38,298 nt of DNA, taken from the NCBI GenBank assembly GCA_022822575.1, contig JAJEBJ010000493.1, positions 1-38,298 on the forward strand, in the 5' to 3' direction. Shown piece by piece: positions 1 to 6,173 of the stretch. Below the pieces are notes generated by a model that was not told where the DNA came from, ran no database searches, and saw only the letters and a program-made list of their open reading frames with translations. Both the position numbers and the translations under genes were made by a program. The stretch comes from Alphaproteobacteria bacterium. GTDB lineage: Bacteria > Pseudomonadota > Alphaproteobacteria > SP197. How positions within the stretch are numbered: the stretch's first letter is position 1; each line of letters begins with the position of its first letter.

Positions 1-589
1 GCCCGTCGTGGTCGACGCATGGCCGACGGTAGATCGAGCGCAGCAGGGACATCGCTCGGTTGGCGGCCGACCAGCCATGGTCGGCGGTAATGCCGTTGAA
101 CCGGGCCTCGACGTCCGCGCGCCCGATGGCGTCGAGCGGGCGGGGGAGCCAGTCGCCGAGATAGCGGTTGGCCTCGTAGCGGTAGAGCTCGTTGGTCCGC
201 TTGGAGCGGTTGGGGTTCGCCGCCATGTACTGCTTGAAGCTATCGCCGAGCGTGGGCATGCCCCGCGCCTCGGCGCGCTCTCCGGCCGGATCGTCGCCGC
301 CGGCAACCTTGCCGAGGAGCTCCTGCGCCTTTCGCCGCGCCTGGTCGGCGGTGATCGGGCCGTAACGACCGATCACGACGCGCTTGTTGGGTGCCTTCCT
401 GCCGCCGTCGCCGCTCCGGTAGTTGACGATGAAGGCCTTGGTCCCGGAGGGATGGATGCGGACGCCGAAACCCGTGAGCTTCGCGTCCCATGCGATCCAC
501 GACTTCTCGCCCGGCTTGAGGGCATCGACGGTCCGCTTGGTGAGGTTCGCGCGCACCCTCGCGGTGCGTTTTCCGGTGCTGGTGTCCAT
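1..589 (-). CDS. Tyrosine recombinase (phage-type integrase), N-terminal part, cut by window edge
   Basis: The minus strand is open from an ATG at 589 to the window edge, giving about 196 residues. The start has the arm-type DNA-binding domain typical of DUF4102 integrases: a 'LTKRTVDAL' opening, then 'DAKLTGFGVRIHPSG' and 'FIVNYR', then 'VVIGRYGPITADQAR'. A core-binding SAM-like region follows (about residues 110-190, with 'LYRYEANRYLGDWL' and 'RAMSLLRSIYR'). The catalytic domain with the R-H-R-Y residues would lie beyond base 1. There is no clear Shine-Dalgarno site before the ATG, and the frame stays open upstream, so the start is not certain. Such enzymes integrate and excise genomic islands at tRNA genes, and a tRNA-like fragment lies about 190 bp upstream. 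The gene reads into the left flank, so the element probably extends to the left. Confidence 0.88.
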   Translation of the reverse strand, partial: MDTSTGKRTARVRANLTKRTVDALKPGEKSWIAWDAKLTGFGVRIHPSGTKAFIVNYRSGDGGRKAPNKRVVIGRYGPITADQARRKAQELLGKVAGGDDPAGERAEARGMPTLGDSFKQYMAANPNRSKRTNELYRYEANRYLGDWLPRPLDAIGRADVEARFNGITADHGWSAANRAMSLLRSIYRRPCVDHDG

Positions 590-616
590 GGGAGGACAGT
601 AGCGACCGTCAGGTTT

Positions 617-639
617 ACAGTCAACACCACAGTCAACAC
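617..639. repeat. Paired 11-bp direct repeats upstream of the integrase
   Basis: The 11-base word ACAGTCAACAC occurs at 617-627 and again at 629-639, one base apart. A looser third copy (ccgtcag) precedes them at about 606-612. They lie between the recombinase start (589) and the tRNA-like core (782-801), where arm-type integrase binding sites or an autoregulatory operator often occur. That function is inferred from position only. Confidence 0.5.
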
Positions 640-781
640 TAGAAAAGAACTCGGTGGCCGCGCTTGGACGCGTTTGGCCCTTTTGAGGGCCGGGAGAACC
701 CATTCTAACCTCTGGAAATAAGGCCGTTAGGCCGCGTTACTGTCCACTCTGGCCGCGTGTGGCCGCAACATAAACACGAGT

Positions 782-820
782 CTCATAACCTGAAGGTCGC
801 AACCTCGAGGCCTGCCCGTG
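782..820 (+). other. Initiator tRNA-Met 3'-half fragment, probable attachment site
   Basis: Positions 782-801 read CTCATAACCTGAAGGTCGCA. This fits, from memory, the anticodon loop (CAT), the 3' anticodon stem, the variable loop and the start of the T stem of alphaproteobacterial initiator tRNA-Met. Beyond 801 the T arm is degenerate, although CTCGA and CCTGCCC still fall where the T loop and its 3' stem would be. The 5' half is absent and the upstream bases do not pair with the anticodon stem, so this is not a working tRNA. A 20-base identity block next to an integrase is what remains at the far end of an element that integrated into a tRNA gene. The complete tRNA would then be at the other end of the element, outside the window. 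Confidence 0.6.
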
Positions 821-938
821 CCTTTTGCCCGCTTGCGGCCGGCCGGCCGGCAGCTCCACGGAACGCAGCTTGTGGGCAAGGGTCGCAGATCGGACCAGGG
901 AACGACGTTGCTCCATGCGACGATGTTCTGAGCCGGGA

Positions 939-1352
939 TCATGCATCGACCAGCAGATGACGGCGCGCGATGATCCGCATCCGGACCATCGCGTTGGAGA
1001 GGTTCTGACGCGAAATCCGGCCGGTCGTCCCCGATGGCCCCGGCGATGTCGGGATAGCTCCGGCGCACGAGCGCATTGGTCGCACGCAGGGCGCCGGCGG
1101 GCCTTTTTGGCCATGCGGCGGACGACCGCCAGGCACACGGCCGTGGCGTCAGCGAAGGCGTCGAAGTTGTTGCCGCTGGTGAAGGTGTCGCCGTTGTCGG
1201 TAATCCAGAGCGCGCGCGGCGCGGTCGCCGTCGAGAATGGCGTCGGCCAGGGCGCCGTGCATCGCCGGCGTCAGCGTGTTGTTCTTCTCCGTCGGGTCCA
1301 GGCGGATCTCCAGAACGTCCCGCCCGAGGGTCGCCGGCACCCGTTGAGTCAT
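939..1352 (-). pseudogene. Enoyl-CoA hydratase/isomerase (crotonase) remnant
   Basis: An ATG at 1352, preceded by AGGAAAG, opens a crotonase-like N-terminus ('LGRDVLEIRLDPTEKNNTLT', then 'MHGALADAI'). The frame shifts near 1205. In the next frame it continues as 'ITDNGDTFTSGNNFDAF', the family's first oxyanion-hole region. A second shift near 1095 leads to 'GALRATNALVRRSYPDIA', which belongs to the C-terminal helical part. The central third, carrying the second oxyanion hole and catalytic acid, is missing, so about 125 residues have been deleted. At least two frameshifts plus this deletion rule out a working enzyme. Related enzymes hydrate enoyl-CoA in fatty-acid or aromatic catabolism. Confidence 0.78.
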
Positions 1353-1434
1353 GGCCGTCGTCTTTCCTGTCCATCCGCCCGGCGGACCGCTACCATGGGC
1401 GTGGCGTCCGCCCTTCGCCATGCCGGGAGGCCCG

Positions 1435-2271
1435 ATGTCGCTGACCCTGTCCCCGCTGTCACCGGCCCTTGGCGTCGAGGTCTCCGGCGTCAACCTCGCC
1501 TCGCCGGTCGAAGGCGGGACGGCGGCTGCCTTGCGCGATGCGTTCCGGGAACACCATCTGCTGCTGTTGCGCGGCCAGGAAATCGACGTGGACGCCCAGA
1601 TACGGTTCGCGACGCTGTTCGGTCCCGTCTCGCACCGCGGCGCTTACATGAAGGGCCGCGATTTCAGCCACGTCTCCAACGTGCGCGAGGGCGGCATCCT
1701 GGGCTCAGGCGTCCTGCGCTTCCATTCGGACCATACCTTCTTCCGTCATCCGCTCAGGGCCATCTGTCTTTACGCCATCGAGATTCCGCCGTCGGGCGGT
1801 GACACGCTGTTCGCCAACGCGGCGGCGGCCTACGCCAACCTTCCCGACGAGCTGAGGCAACGTATTGCAGGCCGCCGGTCGCTCCAGCTCTTCGACTACA
1901 GCGGTGACTACAACCGCCGCGTCCTCGAGCGCGACGCCGCGCCCGATGCTCCGCGCTGCTGGCATCCGCTGACCATAGAAGACAGTGCGGGCCGCACAGT
2001 GCTCTTCATGCACGCCCACACAACCGCGGCCGTTGACGGCCTGGGCAACGCCGACACCGGCGCGCTGATCGAGGAGCTGGTGGCCTACATCGCCGATCCC
2101 GCCGTCGGTTATCGCCACGCCTGGCGGCCGGGCGACGTGATCGTCTGGAACAACATCACGCTGCAACACGCCCGCACCGACTTCGACGCGCGCGCCCGCC
2201 GCACCCTGCGTCGCGTCCCGATCGCCGTCAGCGAGGCCGAGGCGTGGGACGAGACGGCGGCAGTGACCTGA
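1435..2271 (+). CDS. TauD/TfdA-family Fe(II)/2-oxoglutarate-dependent dioxygenase
   Basis: A 278-residue member of the TauD/TfdA family, which hydroxylates sulfonates, phenoxyacids or related substrates using Fe(II), O2 and 2-oxoglutarate. The iron ligands fit the pattern H97-x-D99 ('FHSDHTFF') and a distal His245 ('LQHART'). The Arg cluster shortly after (residues 254-258) would hold the 2-oxoglutarate carboxylate. The N-terminus 'SPALGVEVSGVNL' is the family's usual opening. ATG 1435 was chosen because GGGAGG lies 5-6 bases upstream; longer versions to 1351 lack a ribosome site. Length is normal. The substrate cannot be told from sequence. The neighbours (crotonase remnant, deacetylase remnant, SDR) suggest what is left of a catabolic cluster. 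Confidence 0.9.
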   Translation: MSLTLSPLSPALGVEVSGVNLASPVEGGTAAALRDAFREHHLLLLRGQEIDVDAQIRFATLFGPVSHRGAYMKGRDFSHVSNVREGGILGSGVLRFHSDHTFFRHPLRAICLYAIEIPPSGGDTLFANAAAAYANLPDELRQRIAGRRSLQLFDYSGDYNRRVLERDAAPDAPRCWHPLTIEDSAGRTVLFMHAHTTAAVDGLGNADTGALIEELVAYIADPAVGYRHAWRPGDVIVWNNITLQHARTDFDARARRTLRRVPIAVSEAEAWDETAAVT

Positions 2272-2306
2272 CCGGCACGAGGGGCCGAGGGCATACGGGA
2301 GGAACC

Positions 2307-2420
2307 ATGGCCGAACCCATCGTCGAGACCCGGATCGCCTGGCCAGGCGGTGCGCACTGCGCGATCATGCTCTGCTTCGACTTCCACGCCCGGGTCGCCC
2401 GGGAAGGCAAGTCCCCTTGA
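2307..2420 (+). pseudogene. Polysaccharide deacetylase N-terminal remnant (37 codons)
   Basis: A short frame with a good ribosome site (GGGAGGAACC before ATG 2307) encodes 37 residues. The stretch 'WPGGAHCAIMLCFDFHA' matches the start of NodB-type polysaccharide deacetylases and allantoinase-like relatives, where 'TFDxD' begins the catalytic domain. The protein stops after 'REGKSP', so the metal-binding and catalytic core is gone. The stop codon TGA overlaps the TTG start of the downstream SDR (TTGA). The fragment may therefore survive only as a leader that couples ribosomes into the SDR gene. Confidence 0.55.
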
Positions 2421-3190
2421 GTGGCGGGCGATTCGCCGGCAAGTCCGTGATCGTCACCGGGGCGGCGGGCGGCATCGGGCGGGCGACGGTGTTGCGCCTG
2501 GTGTCCGAAGGCGCCTCGGTGCTGGCCGTCGACGTCAAGGAACGGGAACTTTGCGAGACCGCCGCCATGGCCGGCGGGCAGGTTTTGCGTACGCTCGTCG
2601 CCGATGTCGCCGACCGCGCCCAGCCAGAGCGCATCGTGAAGGAAGCCCTCGACGCCTACGGCAGCCTCGACCATCTCGTCAACAATGCCGGCATCGGCGG
2701 CAGGGGCGGCGGTGTGGCCGAAGCGAGCGATGCGGACTGGGACGGCGTCCTCGACGTGAACCTCGGTTCGGTCTTTCGCATGTCACGTGCCGCGTTCGGG
2801 TGCCTGCCGCGGCCCGGCGGCAGGATCGTCCAGATCGCCTCCGTCTTCGGTCTCGTCGGCTTTCCCGGCTCCGCCGCCTATGCCGCCGCCAAGGGCGCGG
2901 TCGCCCAGCTCACGCGCCAGATGGCAGCCGACCACGCCGCCGCCGGCGTCAACATCAACGCCATCGCCCCCGGGGTGATCGACACGCCGATGACGGCGCG
3001 GAACATCCGGACGGACGCATGGTACCGGCAGGCCATGATCCGCAACACGCCCATGGGCGTTGGAGGCCCCGACGACGTCGCGGGCGTTGTGGCCTTTCTC
3101 CTGAGCGACGACGCCCGCTACATCAACGGCCAGGTCATTGTCGTCGACGGCGGCTGGCTGGCCACGCGATACCTGCCCAAGGAACACTGA
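2417..3190 (+). CDS. Short-chain dehydrogenase/reductase (SDR) oxidoreductase
   Basis: A 257-residue classical SDR. It has the nucleotide loop TGAAGGIG at residues 14-21, an acidic Asp39 ending the second strand (NAD preference expected), NNAG at 89-92, catalytic Asn115, Ser142, Tyr155 and Lys159, and a C-terminal 'INGQVIVVDGG' typical of 3-oxoacyl-reductase-like members. The start is TTG at 2417, preceded by GGGAAGG and overlapping the stop of the short deacetylase remnant. No ATG is available before the nucleotide-binding motif. The substrate is unknown; the family acts on hydroxy/oxo acids, sugars and steroids. A possible terminator lies at 3338-3360. Confidence 0.9.
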   Translation: MSGGRFAGKSVIVTGAAGGIGRATVLRLVSEGASVLAVDVKERELCETAAMAGGQVLRTLVADVADRAQPERIVKEALDAYGSLDHLVNNAGIGGRGGGVAEASDADWDGVLDVNLGSVFRMSRAAFGCLPRPGGRIVQIASVFGLVGFPGSAAYAAAKGAVAQLTRQMAADHAAAGVNINAIAPGVIDTPMTARNIRTDAWYRQAMIRNTPMGVGGPDDVAGVVAFLLSDDARYINGQVIVVDGGWLATRYLPKEH

Positions 3191-3337
3191 AGCGACCGGG
3201 ATCCAAACGCTCCCGGAGCGACCTTTGGCGGCTTGATCAGGGTCGCTGACGGCCGCGCCTTCGTCGAGGCCATCGAAGCGCACCCGCGCACCGTGCCGGA
3301 GGCTCTGAACCGCAGGGGAGGATTGCTCGAGCCTCCG

Positions 3338-3360
3338 AAGCCCGCTCCCGTTGCGGGTTT
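3338..3360 (+). terminator. Possible intrinsic terminator after the SDR gene
   Basis: The arms AAGCCCGC (3338-3345) and GCGGGTTT (3353-3360) pair over eight positions with one G-U, around a 7-base loop. The stem ends in three T residues. It lies 150 bases after the SDR stop. The T run is short, so termination is only plausible. Confidence 0.4.
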
Positions 3361-3492
3361 CCGGATTTCGAACGTGTCCGCAACGACAGGTCAACACATG
3401 ATGGCATCGATCAGGGTCCGGGATTCCGGGTCGGATAGCAGGGCAAGCTGCGGTCCGTGTCGGCATGACCAGGCTGGCGTGGGAGGGTCCCC

Positions 3493-3521
3493 TTGTCGGA
3501 CGGGCAGACAATCCCTATATT
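3493..3521 (+). promoter_or_regulatory. Sigma70-like promoter for hpf-ptsN-hprK
   Basis: TTGTCG (3493-3498) and TATATT (3516-3521) are separated by exactly 17 bases. This is the strongest such pair upstream of hpf. Transcription would begin near 3528, giving a leader of about 77 bases that contains the inverted repeat at 3558-3585. Confidence 0.6.
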
Positions 3522-3557
3522 TCGGACCACGAAACGCGGGCGAGGTCCATGTCCGCG

Positions 3558-3585
3558 ACCGGGGATGTTGGTAGTGGTCCCCGGT
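3558..3585 (+). promoter_or_regulatory. Perfect 8-bp inverted repeat in the hpf leader
   Basis: ACCGGGGA (3558-3565) and TCCCCGGT (3578-3585) are perfect complements around a 12-base loop. The repeat ends about 19 bases before the chosen hpf start and covers an alternative upstream GTG (3584). It could be an RNA hairpin limiting translation of the hibernation factor, or a protein-binding site. Neither is shown. Confidence 0.45.
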
Positions 3586-3604
3586 GACGATGAGCGGATC
3601 ATCA

Positions 3605-3901
3605 ATGAAGATTTCCATCACAGGTCATCAGACAGACGTCAGTGAAGCGTTGCGCCATCACGTGGAGCAGGCTCTCGGCAGCGCCATCGACAAGTACTTT
3701 GCCGATTCGAAGAGCGCTCACGTGACATTCTCGCGCGAGGCGCTGTCTCACCGGGTGCACATCTCTGTCCATGTCGGGCACGACATCAATGCCGAGGGGC
3801 AGGGCGATGCGCAGACGGCGTCTGCCGCGTTCGGCGAGGCTATGGAACATGTCGCAAAGCAGCTCCGGCGCAACAAGCGGAAACTGCGCGAACATCACTG
3901 A
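3605..3901 (+). CDS. hpf: Ribosome hibernation-promoting factor (short HPF / YfiA family)
   Basis: A 98-residue protein with the beta-alpha-beta-beta-beta-alpha layout of the S30AE family. It opens 'MKISITGHQTDVSEALRHHV' and ends with a basic tail ('KQLRRNKRKLREHH'). These proteins bind the decoding region of idle 30S subunits and help pair or silence ribosomes in stationary phase. The length matches the short form; it lacks the C-terminal dimerisation domain of long HPF. ATG 3605 was preferred over GTG 3584 because the family begins at this Met. It precedes ptsN by 38 bases, the usual hpf-ptsN order. Confidence 0.9.
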   Translation: MKISITGHQTDVSEALRHHVEQALGSAIDKYFADSKSAHVTFSREALSHRVHISVHVGHDINAEGQGDAQTASAAFGEAMEHVAKQLRRNKRKLREHH

Positions 3902-3939
3902 CATGGCCAACGCCATGCCGAGCCGGATCGGGTGACGGG

Positions 3940-4404
3940 ATGGAGATCTCCTCGCTGGTGACGCCTGATTGCGTGGTCCCGCGCCTGCGGTCGGCCAGCA
4001 AGAAGCAGGTACTCCAGGAATTGGCCCGCCACGCATCGCGTGTCGCCGGCACCGACGAACGGGTCATCTTCGACGCCCTTCTCGAACGTGAAAGACTGGG
4101 CTCGACGGGTGTGGGGCTGGGCATCGCCATTCCCCATGCCAAGCTGCCCGGACTGCCGGGCCTCCATGGTGTCTTCGCGCGGGCGACCTCGCCGATAGAC
4201 TTCGATTCCGTGGATGAGCAGCCGGTCGATCTCGTGTTCCTGCTTCTGGCCCCGGAAGATGCCGGTGCGGACCACCTCAAGGCCCTCGCGAGGGTGTCGC
4301 GTCTGCTTCGCAACCACGACATCTGCCAGAAACTCCGGGGTGCTGACAGTCAGGAGGCCATCTATGCCCTCCTGACTGAAGAGGAGACGGGCCATCCGGA
4401 CTGA
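3940..4404 (+). CDS. ptsN: PTS IIA-like nitrogen regulatory protein PtsN (EIIA-Ntr)
   Basis: A 154-residue EIIA of the fructose/mannitol fold. It is the output protein of the nitrogen phosphotransferase relay and usually regulates potassium uptake and stress responses rather than sugar transport. The phospho-accepting histidine is His66 in 'IAIPHAKLPGL'. The N-terminal 'SLVTPDCVVPRLRSASKKQVLQEL' is typical of PtsN. It sits between hpf and hprK with short gaps, so the three are probably co-transcribed. Its phosphate would come from the HPr and PtsI encoded at 9886-11923. Confidence 0.93.
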   Translation: MEISSLVTPDCVVPRLRSASKKQVLQELARHASRVAGTDERVIFDALLERERLGSTGVGLGIAIPHAKLPGLPGLHGVFARATSPIDFDSVDEQPVDLVFLLLAPEDAGADHLKALARVSRLLRNHDICQKLRGADSQEAIYALLTEEETGHPD

Positions 4405-4410
4405 ACTGTC

Positions 4411-4851
4411 GTGCTGATTCACGGCACCTCGGTCGAGATCGACGGTGCCGGTATCCTGTTGCGCGGTCCACCGGGAAGCGGCAAGAGCGATCTTGCCCTT
4501 CGTCTGATCAGCGAACGCGAGGCGCGGCTGGTGGCCGACGACCAGGTCGAGGTCAGCTTGCGGGACGGACGCCTGGTGGCCCGGGCGCCGGAGACTCTGG
4601 CGGGCATGATCGAAGTGCGGGGACTGGGCATTGCCAGGCTCGACCACCACCCTTCCTGGGCTCTTCACCTGGTCATCGAACTCTGCGATACCGTGGCCAG
4701 GTTTCCCTCGCCCAGCCAGACAGTGATTGCCGGGCATCCTCTGCCGGTCTGCCGACTTCGTGCAACCGAAGCCTCCGCCGTGGCCAAGGTGATGCTGGCG
4801 GTGAAGGCGCTCCAGGGCACGGTGTCCATCGACGGTGGTCCAGGCTGCTGA
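4411..4851 (+). CDS. hprK: Short HPr kinase/phosphorylase (HprK)
   Basis: A 146-residue protein corresponding to the C-terminal kinase domain only, the usual alphaproteobacterial form. The Walker A loop is 'GPPGSGKSDLALRLI' (about residues 19-33), followed by 'LVADDQV' and the HprK signature region 'GMIEVRGLGIARL'. It phosphorylates HPr on a serine; here the target would be Ser54 of the HPr at 9886-10173, in 'GRSIMGLMML'. The start is GTG 4411, six bases after the ptsN stop. In many relatives the next gene is rapZ followed by the EIIA gene; here a sulfur cassette follows instead. Confidence 0.9.
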   Translation: MLIHGTSVEIDGAGILLRGPPGSGKSDLALRLISEREARLVADDQVEVSLRDGRLVARAPETLAGMIEVRGLGIARLDHHPSWALHLVIELCDTVARFPSPSQTVIAGHPLPVCRLRATEASAVAKVMLAVKALQGTVSIDGGPGC

Positions 4852-5104
4852 ATGCAGGGCCTCGAGAACGCGGCGATGCCGATAGTCATCGCCGGCGCCA
4901 CGAGCTGGGGCCTGGGGGTCGTGGCGTCTCGATGCAGGAAATCCGCTACCGCAGGCTGAGGGCCTTCGCCGCCCGGTGAAGAGACCTCCGATCCTCGGGG
5001 CCATTGGCGACGGCGTCGCTTTCGCGGGGGTGAGTTGTGCCGTCTTGCACGAAGCGCGAAAGTGGCATGGGCGCGACGATGCGGCCGGAAGGAGACTGTC
5101 TGTC
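4852..5104. other. Junction between hprK and the sulfur cassette
   Basis: About 250 bases with no intact gene. A short plus-strand frame from 4852 includes 'MPIVIAGATSWG' (ATG near 4876), which resembles the nucleotide-binding start of NAD-dependent glycerol-3-phosphate dehydrogenase-like proteins. It is soon lost to a stop and may be a chance match or a small remnant. No RapZ N-terminal P-loop motif was found. AAGGAG at 5091-5096 is the ribosome site of the following gene. Confidence 0.45.
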
Positions 5105-6130
5105 ATGTTCGAGGAACTGGGGCTCGGGGAACTGACGCCGCTCACGGCTTCTGTGCTGCTGGGCATGGTGCTCGGCGGCGCCTATGGCGCGCTGGCGCAG
5201 CGTAGCGCCTTGTGCCTGCGCCGCAGCCTGGCAGGAAAGTGGCGCGACTGCTTGCCGGCGCTGGGCGTTTGGACGATGGCGCTGGCATGTGCGATCGCCG
5301 GAAGCCGACTGGCGGTTGCCGTCGACCTGATCTCGTTCGACGCGCACCGGTTTCTCGCGCCCGACCTGCCGGTCGCCTCCGCGCTGACGGGCGGTGCGTT
5401 GTTCGGGGCCGGCATGGTGCTGGCTGGCGGCTGCGTTTCGCGCCTGACGGTGCTGATCGGCACCGGCAATCTTCGCGCCCTGTTCGTCCTGCTCGTCTTT
5501 GCCGTCACGGCCCATGCGACGATGAAGGGTGTGCTGGCACCGGTGCGCGAGACGCTCGGCGCGGCAACCGTTCACGGCGGAGATGCGACCGCACTCACGG
5601 TGCTGCCCGGCGGGGAGGTCTGGCCGCTGGCTCTGGCGGCCGCCGCAGCGCTCTTCGCGCTTCGCTCCGGCGCGCCGGTCTCTCGCCTCGCCATGGGAGC
5701 TGCAATCGGGCTGCTGGTTCCACTCGGCTGGGCCGGCACGGGGTTCCTTCTGCAGGACGATTTCGACCCGATTCCCCTGCAGTCGCTGGGTTTCACGGGA
5801 CCAATGGCCGACACGCTGTTCTGGACCGTGGCGGCAACGGCCATTCCGGCCGGCTTCGGCACCGGCCTGGCTGCGGGCGTCGTTGGCGGAAGCCTGATCG
5901 CGGCGCTGACGTGCGGCGACTTCCGCTGGCTGAGCCTTGAAGGGCCGAGGCAGACCGGCCGCTACCTCGCCGGCGCCGTGATGATGGGGGTCGGCGGCGT
6001 GCTGGCGGGCGGCTGCACGGTCGGCGCCGGTCTTTCCGGCGTCTCGACCGCGAGCCTTGCCGCCCTGCTGGCGCTGGCTGCCATGGCGGTCTCGGCGAAA
6101 GCCGTCTGGGCGATGCTCGACGACCGGTAG
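5105..6130 (+). CDS. YeeE/YedE-family sulfur (thiosulfate) transporter
   Basis: A 341-residue polytopic membrane protein with two related halves, each with a glycine-rich 'LAGGC' motif (Cys110 in 'LAGGCVSRL' and Cys304 in 'LAGGCTVGAG'). Additional Cys lie at residues 37 and 270. In characterised YeeE/TsuA proteins such cysteines line a thiosulfate path across the inner membrane. About nine hydrophobic segments are visible. ATG 5105 was chosen for its AAGGAG site and because the residues encoded upstream (from GTG 4976) are polar and unlike the family. It is convergent with the SoxY-SoxZ-cytochrome-flavoprotein operon, which supports a role in moving reduced sulfur. Confidence 0.88.
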   Translation: MFEELGLGELTPLTASVLLGMVLGGAYGALAQRSALCLRRSLAGKWRDCLPALGVWTMALACAIAGSRLAVAVDLISFDAHRFLAPDLPVASALTGGALFGAGMVLAGGCVSRLTVLIGTGNLRALFVLLVFAVTAHATMKGVLAPVRETLGAATVHGGDATALTVLPGGEVWPLALAAAAALFALRSGAPVSRLAMGAAIGLLVPLGWAGTGFLLQDDFDPIPLQSLGFTGPMADTLFWTVAATAIPAGFGTGLAAGVVGGSLIAALTCGDFRWLSLEGPRQTGRYLAGAVMMGVGGVLAGGCTVGAGLSGVSTASLAALLALAAMAVSAKAVWAMLDDR

Positions 6131-6173
6131 CGCGGGAGGGCCGGCGCCCGGAGCGGTTCGCAGGCGATCCGTT

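Larger units (their letters stand above)
3191..3604. other. Intergenic region before hpf
   Basis: About 410 bases without a convincing gene. It holds a possible terminator (3338-3360), a sigma70-like promoter (3493-3521) and an inverted repeat (3558-3585), listed separately. Relatives usually carry rpoN immediately upstream of hpf. No rpoN C-terminal motif (RPxR, ending the RpoN box) was seen here on the plus strand. Confidence 0.6.

Noticed and set aside
831..855. GGCC/CCGG-rich palindromic stretch
   Set aside because: Self-complementary but simple low-complexity GC repeat; no link to a function or gene end.
4976..5104. N-terminal extension of the YeeE/YedE gene from GTG 4976
   Set aside because: The added residues are polar and unlike the family, while ATG 5105 has a good ribosome site.
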